Source: Mycobacterium sp. GA-0227b
Lineage (GTDB): Bacteria > Actinomycetota > Actinomycetes > Mycobacteriales > Mycobacteriaceae
Reading direction: 5' to 3'
Assembly (NCBI RefSeq): GCF_001499855.1
Contig: NZ_LQIK01000031.1
Coordinates: 124,001 to 188,000 of the forward strand
DNA length: 64,000 nt
Shown: piece after piece, positions 43,128 to 51,749 of the stretch
How positions within the stretch are numbered: the stretch's first letter is position 1
How the letters are laid out: each line of letters opens with the position of its first letter
Notes under the pieces: model-generated
Told to the model about the DNA's origin: nothing
The model's input: the letters and a program-made list of their open reading frames with translations, nothing else
Databases searched by the model: none
Translations under genes and position numbers: made by a program

Positions 43128-43648
43128 GACCGCCCTCCTTCCGGTTCGGGGTAGTGAGCTCGAAACGCCCTGCGGGCCCGCACCAGCAGCGCCTCGGTGG
43201 CGTGGACCGTCCGGCCGATCAGCTCGGCGCACTCGGGCACCGAGCAGTCGTCCATGTAGCGCAGCGCCAGGACCGTCCGATGCTGCTCGGGCAGCTTGGC
43301 CAGCACGCTTTCGGCGACGATGCGGTCGAGTTCGTCATCCCAATCGTCGGCCGCCTCTGCGGGCTCGGGCAGTTCGGCGACGGGGATGCTGAACCGGTCG
43401 CGGCGGCGCCGGTAGTGGTCGGCCAGCTTGTGACGCGCCACCCCGATCAGCCACGGCACGCTCATCGGCGGTGGAGCCGTCTTCCGGGCGGCATCCATCG
43501 CCGCCAGAAACGTCTCCGACGTCAGGTCTTCGGCGGTTCCACGGTCACCGCAGCGCCGGACGAAGTATCCGTACACAACCGGCAGCGCCTCGTCGTACAG
43601 CGCCAGCAGTGCCCGTGGAGCGTCGGTGCCATCCGGTTCGGCGCTCAC
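43124..43648 (-). CDS. ECF-type RNA polymerase sigma factor
   Basis: About 174 residues with start at GTG 43648; a TTG at 43690 would add 14. Region 2 is seen as ALLALYDEALPVVYGYFVRRCGDRGTAEDLTSETFLAAM, the linker as VPWLIGVARHKLADHYRRRRDR, and region 4 as LAKLPEQHRTVLALRYMDDCSVPECAELIGRTVHATEALLVRARRAFR. No anti-sigma factor with a membrane helix is adjacent; the coupled downstream gene is a VOC protein instead. That partner arrangement is the main clue to regulation. Divergent or tandem targets cannot be told from the sequence. Confidence 0.85.
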   Translation of the reverse strand: MSAEPDGTDAPRALLALYDEALPVVYGYFVRRCGDRGTAEDLTSETFLAAMDAARKTAPPPMSVPWLIGVARHKLADHYRRRRDRFSIPVAELPEPAEAADDWDDELDRIVAESVLAKLPEQHRTVLALRYMDDCSVPECAELIGRTVHATEALLVRARRAFRAHYPEPEGGRS

Positions 43649-43714
43649 ACCCTTATCGTCGCCGCGGGGGACTGAACTCCGACGCCCCAATCGAAAAAAA
43701 TTCTGCCGCGCCGC

Positions 43715-44314
43715 TCAGCCGAGCGCATCGAGGCCGTCGGCTACCGCGTCGAACGCCGCACCCAGCGCCTCGGCCAGCGACACGGACTCGTCGGCCAGCC
43801 AGTGTTCGTAGGCGGACAGCGCCACGCCGAGCATCGTCCACGCGACGGTCTGTGGCACGAGGTCGCCGGCCGCGGTGCCGAGCCGGTGGGCGACGAACCC
43901 CGCGACGACGCCGCGCCAGCCGGCGTACATCGTCATCGAGTAGGCCTGCAGCGCCGCGGTCTCGAGGATCACCCGCATGCGCTGTCGGTGGCGCGCGGTC
44001 TCGGCCTCGTCAAAGGTGTTGAACGCCAACAGCGCTGTGCGCAACGCATCGCGGATCGGCACGCTCGGATCGAGGTCGGTGAGCAGTTCTCGCAGATGCT
44101 CGAGGTGAGCGTCGAAATCGCCCCAGGGCAGCGCGTTCTTGGATGGGTAGTAGCGAAACAGCGTGCGCCGAGCGATGCCCGCGGCCTCGGCGACGTCGTC
44201 GACGCTGATCTCGTCGAAGCCGTGCTCGGCGAACATGTCGATGGCCACGTTGCTGATGTGCGCCCACGTCGTCGCGCGCCGGCGGCCCACTCGATGCGGG
44301 GCTTCCGAGCCCAT
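43715..44314 (-). CDS. mftR: MftR, TetR-family regulator of mycofactocin genes
   Basis: 199 residues from ATG 44314, which has GAGGAG 5 nt upstream (longer in-frame starts lack this). Helix-turn-helix: [48 protein letters not shown]. Its C-terminal ligand pocket is typical of MftR, which is reported to bind long-chain acyl-CoA and repress the mft genes. Divergent from mftA with an operator-like region between (44347-44393). Corresponds to Rv0691c. Confidence 0.9.
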   Translation of the reverse strand: MGSEAPHRVGRRRATTWAHISNVAIDMFAEHGFDEISVDDVAEAAGIARRTLFRYYPSKNALPWGDFDAHLEHLRELLTDLDPSVPIRDALRTALLAFNTFDEAETARHRQRMRVILETAALQAYSMTMYAGWRGVVAGFVAHRLGTAAGDLVPQTVAWTMLGVALSAYEHWLADESVSLAEALGAAFDAVADGLDALG

Positions 44315-44346
44315 ACGCGCTCCTCTTCCGGGGCCCTCTTCCATTC

Positions 44347-44393
44347 TGGCACCCGATGCCATAATATTGCGATCTCGATCACAATTGTCGAGA
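44347..44393. promoter_or_regulatory. mftR-mftA divergent control region
   Basis: TGGCA-CCCGA-TGCCA (44347-44361) is a perfect inverted repeat that directly abuts a TAATAT -10 box (44362-44367). A second inverted repeat, TCTCGA (44373-44378) and TCGAGA (44388-44393), lies around the expected start point. Either could be the MftR operator. Both arms are seen directly; regulator binding is inferred from position. Confidence 0.6.
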
Positions 44394-44424
44394 ACAGCGA
44401 AAGCGCCCCGAGAAAGGCAAGCCC

Positions 44425-44517
44425 ATGGAACCGAATGAGCAGGTGCAAGCCGACGAACTCGTCACCGAGACGCTGGTCGAAGAGGTGTCGATCGACGGGA
44501 TGTGCGGGGTCTACTGA
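44425..44517 (+). CDS. mftA: MftA, mycofactocin precursor peptide
   Basis: 30 residues, too short for usual gene calling. It starts [20 protein letters not shown] and ends in the family-defining IDGMCGVY. The last two residues, Val29-Tyr30, are the core that MftC decarboxylates and cross-links. The acidic leader is what MftB binds. ATG with AGAAAGG upstream; the mftB start follows the stop after 2 nt. It sits behind the divergent promoter shared with mftR. Confidence 0.95.
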
Positions 44518-44519
44518 CC

Positions 44520-44837
44520 GTGGCTTCGTCGAGAGCGGCGTCCCGAACGGGGTTGGATTCGGGCCCCGGCCCGGTGTTCGATCCGGAACACGGCTGGCGG
44601 CTGCACCACCAGGTGGCGGTGCGGCCGGAGCCGTTCGGGGCGCTGCTCTACCACTTCGGAACGCGCAAGCTGTCATTCCTGAAGAACCGGACGATCGTTG
44701 ACGTCGTCAACGCGCTGTCCGACCACCCCGACGTCCGATCCGCCTGCCGCGCCGCCGGTATCGACGACGCGCAGCAGGCACCGTACCTGCACGCACTTTC
44801 TGTGCTTGCCCAATCGAAAATGCTGGTCCCGCAATGA
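44520..44837 (+). CDS. mftB: MftB, mycofactocin peptide chaperone (RRE domain)
   Basis: 105 residues from GTG 44520. The RRE-type fold is recognised by FDPEHGWRLHHQVAVRPEPFGALLYHFGTRKLSFLKNRTIVDVVNALSDHPDVRSACRAAG. It binds the MftA leader and hands the peptide to MftC. The N-terminal 20 residues (SSRAASRTGLDSGPGP) look unstructured. Start is 2 nt after the mftA stop and the end overlaps the mftC start (ATGA), so translation is tightly linked. Confidence 0.93.
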   Translation: MASSRAASRTGLDSGPGPVFDPEHGWRLHHQVAVRPEPFGALLYHFGTRKLSFLKNRTIVDVVNALSDHPDVRSACRAAGIDDAQQAPYLHALSVLAQSKMLVPQ

Positions 44838-46060
44838 CGTCCACTGATTCGGCGCTCGCGCCGGCCACCAATTCGGCGCTCGTCCCGGCCGCCCAGCCCG
44901 TGCCTCGGCTCGTCGAGCAGTTCGAGCACGGCCTCGACGCCCCGATCTGCCTCACCTGGGAGCTGACCTACGCGTGCAACCTGGCGTGCGTGCACTGCCT
45001 GTCGTCGTCGGGCAAGCGCGACCCGCGTGAGCTGACCACCCAGCAGTGCAAGGACATCATCGACGAACTCGAGCGCATGCAGGTGTTCTACGTCAACATC
45101 GGCGGCGGCGAGCCGACCGTGCGTTCGGACTTCTGGGAACTCGTCGACTACGCCACCGCCCATCACGTCGGCGTGAAGTTCTCCACCAACGGCGTGCGCA
45201 TCACGCCCGAGGTGGCAACTCGGCTGGCCGCCAGCGACTACGTCGATGTGCAAATCTCGCTCGACGGCGCGACCGCGGAGGTCAACGACGCCGTGCGTGG
45301 CACCGGCTCGTTCGCGATGGCCACCCGGGCGCTGCAGAACCTCGCCGACGCCGGCTTCAAGGACGCCAAGATCTCGGTGGTCGTCACCCGCCACAACGTC
45401 GACCAGCTCGACGAATTCGCCGCTCTCGCAGCGCAGTACGGTGCCACACTGCGGATCACGCGACTGCGCCCCTCCGGCCGCGGCGCCGACACCTGGGACG
45501 ACCTGCACCCGACCGCCGACCAGCAGCGACAGTTGTACAACTGGCTCGTGGCCAAGGGGGACGGAGTGCTCACCGGCGACTCGTTCTTCCACCTGTCCGG
45601 ACTGGGCGCGCCCGGCGCGCTGGCCGGGCTCAACCTGTGCGGCGCCGGCCGGGTGGTCTGCCTCATCGACCCCGTCGGCGACGTCTACGCCTGCCCGTTC
45701 GCCATCCACGACAACTTCCTGGCCGGAAACATCTTGTCCGACGGTGGTTTTCAGAACGTCTGGCAGCACGCACCACTGTTCCGCGAGTTGCGCGAGCCGC
45801 AGTCGGCAGGTGCGTGCGGAAGCTGCGGCCATTACGACAGCTGCCGTGGCGGCTGCATGGCCGCCAAGTTCTTCACCGGTTTGCCACTGGACGGCCCTGA
45901 CCCCGAATGCGTGGAGGGCTGGGGTGCCCCTGCCCTGGAACGGGAGCGCGTCAAACCCAAACCCAGTGGTGACCACTCCAGGGGAACCAAACAAGGTCCG
46001 GTGGCCCTCAAGCTGCTGACCAAACCCCCGGCCCGATTCTGCAACGAAAGTCCGGTGTGA
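44834..46060 (+). CDS. mftC: MftC, radical SAM mycofactocin maturase
   Basis: 408 residues. The radical SAM cluster is at Cys48, Cys52 and Cys55 (CNLACVHC), and GGGEPTVR follows. The SPASM region carries auxiliary cluster cysteines: NLCGAGRVVCLIDPVGDVYACPF and CGSCGHYDSCRGGC...DPEC. The family catalyses oxidative decarboxylation of the C-terminal Tyr of MftA and then closure to a Val-Tyr lactam. Overlaps mftB and is followed by mftD after 2 nt. Confidence 0.95.
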   Translation: MTSTDSALAPATNSALVPAAQPVPRLVEQFEHGLDAPICLTWELTYACNLACVHCLSSSGKRDPRELTTQQCKDIIDELERMQVFYVNIGGGEPTVRSDFWELVDYATAHHVGVKFSTNGVRITPEVATRLAASDYVDVQISLDGATAEVNDAVRGTGSFAMATRALQNLADAGFKDAKISVVVTRHNVDQLDEFAALAAQYGATLRITRLRPSGRGADTWDDLHPTADQQRQLYNWLVAKGDGVLTGDSFFHLSGLGAPGALAGLNLCGAGRVVCLIDPVGDVYACPFAIHDNFLAGNILSDGGFQNVWQHAPLFRELREPQSAGACGSCGHYDSCRGGCMAAKFFTGLPLDGPDPECVEGWGAPALERERVKPKPSGDHSRGTKQGPVALKLLTKPPARFCNESPV

Positions 46061-46062
46061 TC

Positions 46063-47253
46063 ATGGCTGACACGTGGTTCGAAACAGTCGCCGCCGCTCA
46101 GGAGCGGGCCAAGCGTCGGCTTCCCAAGCCGGTGTACTCGGCGCTGATCGCCGCGAGCGAGAAGGGCGTGACGGTTTCCGACAACGTCGACGCCTTCGCC
46201 GAGTTGGGCTTCGCGCCGCACGTCATCGGGGCGACCGAGAAGCGCGACCTGGCCACCACCGTGATGGGACAAGAGATTTCGCTACCCGTGCTGATCTCGC
46301 CGACGGGGGTGCAGGCGGTCCACCCCGAAGGCGAGGTCGCGGTCGCACGCGCAGCAGCCGCCCGCGGCACCGCGATGGGTCTGTCGTCTTTCGCCAGCAA
46401 GCCGATCGAAGAGGTGATCGCGGCCAACCCCAAGCTCTTCTTCCAGGTCTACTGGCTCGGTGGCCGGGACGCGATCGCGGCCAGGGTCGAGCGGGCCCGC
46501 GAGGCGGGCGCCGTCGGGCTGATCGTGACCACCGACTGGAGCTTCTCGCACGGCCGCGACTGGGGCAGCCCGAAGATCCCCGAGCGGATGGATCTGCGCA
46601 CGACCGTGCGCATGCTCCCGACGGGACTGACCCGGCCGAGTTGGATGTGGCAATGGGGCAAGACCCTGCGGCCGCCGAACCTGCGGGTGCCCAATCAGGC
46701 GGCGCGCGGCGAGCCGGGCCCGCCGTTCTTCGCCGCCTACGGCGAGTGGATGGGCACGCCCCCGCCGACCTGGGAAGACATCGCGTGGCTTCGCGAGCTG
46801 TGGGGCGGTCCCTTCATGCTGAAGGGGGTGATGCGGGTTGACGACGCCAAACGCGCTGTGGATGCCGGGGTTTCGGCGATCTCCGTGTCGAACCACGGTG
46901 GCAACAACCTGGACGGGACACCGGCATCGATCCGTGCCCTGCCTGCGATCGCCGAGGCGGTCGGAGACGACGTCGAGGTGCTGCTCGACGGCGGCATCCG
47001 CCGGGGCAGCGACGTGGTGAAGGCCGTCGCGCTCGGCGCTCGTGCGGTGATGATCGGCCGGGCATACCTGTGGGGCCTCGCGGCCAACGGCCAGGCCGGT
47101 GTCGAGAACGTGCTCGACGTCCTGCGCGGCGGCATCGATTCTGCATTGATGGGTCTGGGTCGCGCGTCGGTGCATGATCTCGAAACCGAGGACATCCTGG
47201 TTCCGCCCGACTTCGTCCGGGCACTCGGCGTGCCCGGCGGCCCGACCGCTTGA
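46063..47253 (+). CDS. mftD: MftD, FMN-dependent alpha-hydroxy-acid-oxidase-like enzyme
   Basis: 396 residues. FMN-oxidase fold with VLISPTGVQAVHPEGEVAVARAAAARG, the FMN-phosphate segment DDVEVLLDGGIRRGSDVVKAVALGARAVMIGRAYLWG, and active-site SVSNHGGNNLDGT with the conserved His. Known in mycobacteria as MftD (formerly LldD1): it oxidises the AHDP intermediate to the redox-active premycofactocin. ATG 46063 is used; GTG 46057 would overlap mftC. Followed by 131 bp before mftE. Confidence 0.93.
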   Translation: MADTWFETVAAAQERAKRRLPKPVYSALIAASEKGVTVSDNVDAFAELGFAPHVIGATEKRDLATTVMGQEISLPVLISPTGVQAVHPEGEVAVARAAAARGTAMGLSSFASKPIEEVIAANPKLFFQVYWLGGRDAIAARVERAREAGAVGLIVTTDWSFSHGRDWGSPKIPERMDLRTTVRMLPTGLTRPSWMWQWGKTLRPPNLRVPNQAARGEPGPPFFAAYGEWMGTPPPTWEDIAWLRELWGGPFMLKGVMRVDDAKRAVDAGVSAISVSNHGGNNLDGTPASIRALPAIAEAVGDDVEVLLDGGIRRGSDVVKAVALGARAVMIGRAYLWGLAANGQAGVENVLDVLRGGIDSALMGLGRASVHDLETEDILVPPDFVRALGVPGGPTA

Positions 47254-47359
47254 CCGCGACGGCGTCCGAGGGAACTCGCTGGTAGAGGCGGGACGCACGA
47301 GGCTGGCGGGACGGTGTCGATGGTGGTATCGAAAATTCCACCGAATGAATTGCTGCGCA

Positions 47360-47378
47360 TGCGCCAACAATTGGCGCA
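47360..47378. promoter_or_regulatory. Perfect inverted repeat immediately before mftE
   Basis: TGCGCCAA-CAA-TTGGCGCA is a perfect 8-bp inverted repeat with a 3-nt centre that ends 6 nt before the mftE start at 47385. It could be an operator at an internal promoter or an RNA hairpin that limits mftE translation. The mftD-mftE gap (47254-47384) is the only long gap from mftA to mftF. Confidence 0.6.
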
Positions 47379-47384
47379 CGACAG

Positions 47385-48128
47385 GTGAATTCGGCCTACC
47401 ATCGGCGGGTGCCATCTGTCAGCGAGCTCGCGAATGCGACGTCGAAGCAGCTGCAGAGCACCCCGTCAGCCCTGCTCGTCCCCGTCGGCTCCACCGAGCA
47501 GCACGGTCCGCATCTACCGCTGGACACCGACACGAGAATCGCGACGGCCGTCGCTCGAGCCGTTGCTGGCGAACTGGCCGGCCGCAATGAATTGAATTGG
47601 ATGATCGCGCCCGCGATCGGCTACGGCGCGAGCGGTGAGCACGAGGAGTTCAGCGGCACCGTGTCGATCGGCACGGCTGCGCTGCGGTTGTTGCTGGTGG
47701 AGTACGGCCGGTCCGCATCGCGATGGGCTTCGCGGCTGGTCTTCGTCAACGGTCACGGAGGCAACGTCGAGGCGTTGGCGGCGGCGACGGCTTTGCTGCG
47801 CTACGAGGGCCGCGATGCAGGTTGGTGCTCGTGCACCGTGGCGGGCGCCGATGCGCACGCCGGTCACACCGAAACGTCTGTATTGCTACATATTTCGCCG
47901 CAGGACGTTCGTATCCACGAAACGGTGCCCGGCAATGTTTCGCCCCTTCGCGAACTCATTCCGGAACTGCGACGGTCAGGCGTCGCCGCGGTGAGCGAGG
48001 TCGGCGTGCTCGGCGACCCCACCACCGCGACGGAGGAAGACGGCGCCCGGATCTTTCCCGATATGGTCGAGGCATGCCTGCGACGGATCACCCGCTGGGT
48101 ACCTGACCGCGACGGAATGTTGACATGA
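47385..48128 (+). CDS. mftE: MftE, creatininase-like peptidase of mycofactocin maturation
   Basis: 247 residues from GTG 47385. This start is chosen because the product begins [10 protein letters not shown], nearly as M. tuberculosis MftE (MNSSYHRRVP) as I recall it; GTG 47409 is the alternative. Creatininase-fold metal ligands appear as [21 protein letters not shown], the GHGGN loop and [12 protein letters not shown]. It releases the cross-linked Val-Tyr product (AHDP) from MftA. It ends in an ATGA overlap with mftF. Confidence 0.93.
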   Translation: MNSAYHRRVPSVSELANATSKQLQSTPSALLVPVGSTEQHGPHLPLDTDTRIATAVARAVAGELAGRNELNWMIAPAIGYGASGEHEEFSGTVSIGTAALRLLLVEYGRSASRWASRLVFVNGHGGNVEALAAATALLRYEGRDAGWCSCTVAGADAHAGHTETSVLLHISPQDVRIHETVPGNVSPLRELIPELRRSGVAAVSEVGVLGDPTTATEEDGARIFPDMVEACLRRITRWVPDRDGMLT

Positions 48129-49537
48129 CCGGACCGCGGCTACCCGACGGCTTCGCCGTCCAGGTCGATCGCCGGGTGAAGGTGCTCGGTGAAGGGTCCG
48201 CCCTCCTCGGCGGTTCCCCGACCCGTCTTCTGCGCCTGGCGCCGGCCGCGCAGACCATGCTCAGCGGCGGTCGGCTCGAGGTGCACGACGCGGTCAGCGC
48301 GCAGGTGGCACGGGCGCTGCTCGATGCGACCGTGGCACATCCACGGCCCGCCAGCGGTCCGTCCCACCGGGATGTCACCGTGGTGATACCGGTGCGCGAC
48401 AATGCTTCTGGCGTGCGCCGGCTGCTCACAGCGGTGCGCGGCCTTCGTGTCATCGTCGTCGACGACGGCTCGGCCACCCCGCTCGAGCGGTCCGACTTCA
48501 CAGATCTGCACGGCGACGTGCTGGTGCTTCGCCACGACCGCAGCAGGGGACCGGCGGCGGCCCGCAACACCGGCCTGGCGGCGTGCAACACCGACTTCGT
48601 GGCCTTCCTGGACAGTGACGTCGTGCCGCGGCGTGGATGGCTGGAGGCGCTGCTCGGCCACTTCTGCGATCCCGCCGTGGGGCTGGTGGCGCCCCGCATC
48701 GTCGGCTTGCGTGAACCCGACAACGTGGTCGCCCGGTACGAGGCGGTGCGGTCGTCGCTCGACCTCGGTCTGCGGGAGGCCCCGGTGATGCCGTACGGCA
48801 CGGTGTCCTACGTCCCCAGCGCCGCGATCATCTGCCGCCGGTCCATGCTCAGCGAGGTCGGCGGCTTCGACGAGACGCTGAGGTCAGGCGAAGACGTCGA
48901 CCTGTGCTGGCGTCTCATCGAGTCAGGGACGCGTCTGCGCTACGAACCGATCGCGCTGGTCGCGCACGACCATCGCACGCAACTGCGAGAGTGGTTCTCG
49001 CGCAGGTCTTTCTACGGCGAAGCCGCCGCGCCGCTGTCGGTCCGGCATCCCGGCAAGACCGCTCCGCTGGTGATCTCGGGCTGGACGCTGCTGGCATGGA
49101 TGCTGATGGCGATGGGCTCATCGATCGGGTACCTGGCCTCGATCATCGTTGCGACCGTCACCGGCCGCCGCATCGCCAAGTCGCTGTCCAGCGTCGAAAC
49201 CGAGCCCAGGGATGTCGCGGTGGTGGCGGCGCACGGACTGTGGTCCGCCGCCATGCAGCTCGCGTCGGCGATCTGTCGGCACTACTGGCCGCTGGCCCTG
49301 ATCGCCGCGCTGCTGTCCAGGCGGTGTCGGCAGGTGGTGCTGCTGGCCGCGGTCATCGAAGGGATCGTCGACTGGTTGGCGCGCAACGGCAGCGCCGAGG
49401 ACGACACCCCACGGGTCGGGCTGCTCACCTACATCGTCCTCAAACGCCTCGACGACATCGCTTACGGCACCGGGCTGTGGGCCGGCGTGGTCCGCGAGCG
49501 ACATCTCGGCGCGCTCAAACCCCAGATCCGGACCTGA
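48125..49537 (+). CDS. mftF: MftF, mycofactocin glycosyltransferase (GT2)
   Basis: 470 residues. The N-terminal ~85 residues are specific to MftF. The GT-A domain has [59 protein letters not shown] (DSD as the metal-binding DxD) and [10 protein letters not shown]. One or two hydrophobic segments follow [22 protein letters not shown], suggesting membrane attachment. The family adds a beta-1,4-glucose chain to premycofactocin. Translationally coupled to mftE. Confidence 0.93.
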   Translation: MTGPRLPDGFAVQVDRRVKVLGEGSALLGGSPTRLLRLAPAAQTMLSGGRLEVHDAVSAQVARALLDATVAHPRPASGPSHRDVTVVIPVRDNASGVRRLLTAVRGLRVIVVDDGSATPLERSDFTDLHGDVLVLRHDRSRGPAAARNTGLAACNTDFVAFLDSDVVPRRGWLEALLGHFCDPAVGLVAPRIVGLREPDNVVARYEAVRSSLDLGLREAPVMPYGTVSYVPSAAIICRRSMLSEVGGFDETLRSGEDVDLCWRLIESGTRLRYEPIALVAHDHRTQLREWFSRRSFYGEAAAPLSVRHPGKTAPLVISGWTLLAWMLMAMGSSIGYLASIIVATVTGRRIAKSLSSVETEPRDVAVVAAHGLWSAAMQLASAICRHYWPLALIAALLSRRCRQVVLLAAVIEGIVDWLARNGSAEDDTPRVGLLTYIVLKRLDDIAYGTGLWAGVVRERHLGALKPQIRT

Positions 49538-49552
49538 AACGACGCTCTTCGC

Positions 49553-51010
49553 GTGCGCAGTGAATCTATTGCTCCTCGCGTGCGCAGTGACGTCCTGATC
49601 GTCGGTGCCGGCAGCGCCGGTTCCGTTCTGGCCGACCGACTCTCCACAGATCCGTCGTGCGTGGTCACGGTCGTCGAATCGGGCCCGGGACCGTCGGACC
49701 CTCGGGTGCTGACGCAGATCAGCGACGGGCTTCGGCTGCCGATCGGGGCCGCCAGTTCTGTGGTGCGACGATTTCCGACCACGCTGACCGTCGACCCGCC
49801 ACGGCATGCGCAGATCATGCGCGGCGCCGTGGTGGGGGGATCCGGGGCGGTCAACGGCGGCTACTTCTGCCGAGGACTGCCGTCGGACTTCGACGGCTGG
49901 GGACTCCCCGAATGGGCCTGGACAGAAGTGCTGCCCCATTTCCGCGCCATCGAAACCGATCTGGACTTCGACAACGCGATACACGGGTCGGAGGGTCCGA
50001 TACTGATCCGGCGGGTGGCCGAATTCGACGGATGCACAGCGTCTTTCGTGAACGCCGCCACCGCCGCGGGTCACCCGTGGATCGATGATCTCAACGGGTC
50101 GACGCCCGACGCGCCGCTGCGCCCCGGAGTGGGAGCGGTGCCGCTGAACATCCACCAGGGCACCCGCGTCGGCCCCGGCGGTGCCCATCTGCAACCCGCG
50201 ATGGACCGGGCGAACCTCACCCTGCTCGCCAATACCCGCGTCCAGCGAATCCTGATCGTCGCCGGCCGTGCGGTCGGAGTGAGCTGCGTGGGCCAGCAAG
50301 GCGCCGTCGACCTTGACGCCGACCGAATCGTCTTGTGCGCAGGCGCAATCGGCTCGGCTCACCTTCTGATGCTGTCCGGCATCGGCCCGAGTGACGTTCT
50401 GGCGGCGGCGGGAATACCGGTGACCGTCGATCTGCCGGTGGGCACGCAAACGTCGGACCACCCGGAATGGGTACTACCGGTGAGCTGGTCGGAAACACAC
50501 GGACTGCCTCCGCTGGAGGCGGTGTTGACCACAGAAGATTCCCTCGAGATCCGCCCGTATACGGCGGGATTCGGAGCGATGGTGAGCGGCCGCCGCGACG
50601 ATCCCGGTGACCATCCCCACATCGGGGTGACGTTGATGCGGCCGAAATCTCGAGGACGGGTGCGCGTCGTCACCGACGACCCCGATACCCCTCCGGCCAT
50701 CGAACATCGTTACGACACCGAACCCGACGACATCGCGAAACTGGAGACCGGAACCGAGCTCGCTCGTGAACTCATCGGTGCGACAACAGAACTCGGTCCG
50801 GTGACGTGGTCGACATCGCAGCACCTGTCGGGGACCGCGCCGATGGGCGCCGACGGGGATGAGGCGGCGGTGGTCGATTCGCGGTGCGGCGTGCGGGGCG
50901 TCGACCGGTTGTGGGTGGTCGACGGGTCGGTGTTGCCCGCGATCCCCAGCCGGGGCCCGCACGCGACGATCGTCATGCTCGGACATCGGGCGGCCGGATT
51001 CGTCGTCTGA
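49553..51010 (+). CDS. mftG: MftG, GMC-type oxidoreductase of the mycofactocin system
   Basis: 485 residues from GTG 49553, or 476 from GTG 49580. Both starts lie in a 15-nt direct repeat (49549-49563 and 49576-49590), and neither has a Shine-Dalgarno. FAD-binding VLIVGAGSAGSVLADRL is followed by GGSGAVNGGYFCRG, AGAIGSAHLLMLSGIGPSDVL and the C-terminal HLSGTAPMGAD...DGSVLPAIPSRGPHATIVMLGHRAA, with a His in each of the last two GMC signatures. It is thought to reoxidise mycofactocinol and pass electrons to the respiratory chain. Last mft gene. Confidence 0.9.
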   Translation: MRSESIAPRVRSDVLIVGAGSAGSVLADRLSTDPSCVVTVVESGPGPSDPRVLTQISDGLRLPIGAASSVVRRFPTTLTVDPPRHAQIMRGAVVGGSGAVNGGYFCRGLPSDFDGWGLPEWAWTEVLPHFRAIETDLDFDNAIHGSEGPILIRRVAEFDGCTASFVNAATAAGHPWIDDLNGSTPDAPLRPGVGAVPLNIHQGTRVGPGGAHLQPAMDRANLTLLANTRVQRILIVAGRAVGVSCVGQQGAVDLDADRIVLCAGAIGSAHLLMLSGIGPSDVLAAAGIPVTVDLPVGTQTSDHPEWVLPVSWSETHGLPPLEAVLTTEDSLEIRPYTAGFGAMVSGRRDDPGDHPHIGVTLMRPKSRGRVRVVTDDPDTPPAIEHRYDTEPDDIAKLETGTELARELIGATTELGPVTWSTSQHLSGTAPMGADGDEAAVVDSRCGVRGVDRLWVVDGSVLPAIPSRGPHATIVMLGHRAAGFVV

Positions 51011-51122
51011 CCGCGCGGTCGGAGCTGACGAAAGCGAACTGCTGCCAGCAGCAGGGTCGAGGCGTCGATATCCTGGGCGGGGCCGGACGAGCGTGCTTCG
51101 AGACAACGGAGGGGATCAAACG

Positions 51123-51749
51123 ATGAGCGGCGGGAGTACTGATCCGCGGCCGGCCCGCTCCCGGGCCCGCCTGCTCAACGCTGCGACGACGTTGCTGCGG
51201 TCCGGGGGGCCGAACGCCGTCACGATCGACGCGGTGACCCGGACCGCCAACGTGGCGCGGGCCACGCTGTATCGCCACTTCTCCAGCGCCAACGATCTGA
51301 TGGCCGCGGCGTTCATGAGCCTGCTCAACCCGGCGCCGATGCCGCCCGCCGAAGGCAGTCTGCGGGATCGGTTGATCGCGGTGGTGGTGGGCTGGGCGGA
51401 GTCGATCGCCGAGGTGCCCGCGATGATCACGGCCATGACGTGGATGGCCTCCGGACCCGATGTCGACACATATCCCCAAGCGCAGCAAGCGGGTTCGGAC
51501 GCGGTCGGCACTCTCAGGGCGCGGATCATCCAGCTGTATTCGGTGCCGTTCGACGCGATCCTCGACAGTGCGCAGGCGGCCGAGGAACTCGACGAGGTGG
51601 ATCGTATGCGGGCCATCGCCTTGCTCATCGGCCCGTTGGTTCTCGGCAAGCTGTCGACCGTGGCCGATTTCGACTACCGGGCGTGCGCCGAGGCGGCCGT
51701 CGACGGCTTCTTGGCCACACACGCCAAGAAGCCGGACGGCGTCACCTGA
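51123..51749 (+). CDS. TetR-family regulator, convergent with P450
   Basis: 208 residues. Helix-turn-helix: RARLLNAATTLLRSGGPNAVTIDAVTRTANVARATLYRHFSSANDLMAAAF. The C-terminal domain is unspecific. ATG 51123 follows GGAGGGG. Its last codons overlap the end of the P450 gene on the other strand by 8 bp. It may bind the palindrome at 53024-53041 upstream of the P450, but that is inferred from proximity. It is 112 bp after mftG, so co-transcription with mftG cannot be excluded. Confidence 0.85.
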   Translation: MSGGSTDPRPARSRARLLNAATTLLRSGGPNAVTIDAVTRTANVARATLYRHFSSANDLMAAAFMSLLNPAPMPPAEGSLRDRLIAVVVGWAESIAEVPAMITAMTWMASGPDVDTYPQAQQAGSDAVGTLRARIIQLYSVPFDAILDSAQAAEELDEVDRMRAIALLIGPLVLGKLSTVADFDYRACAEAAVDGFLATHAKKPDGVT

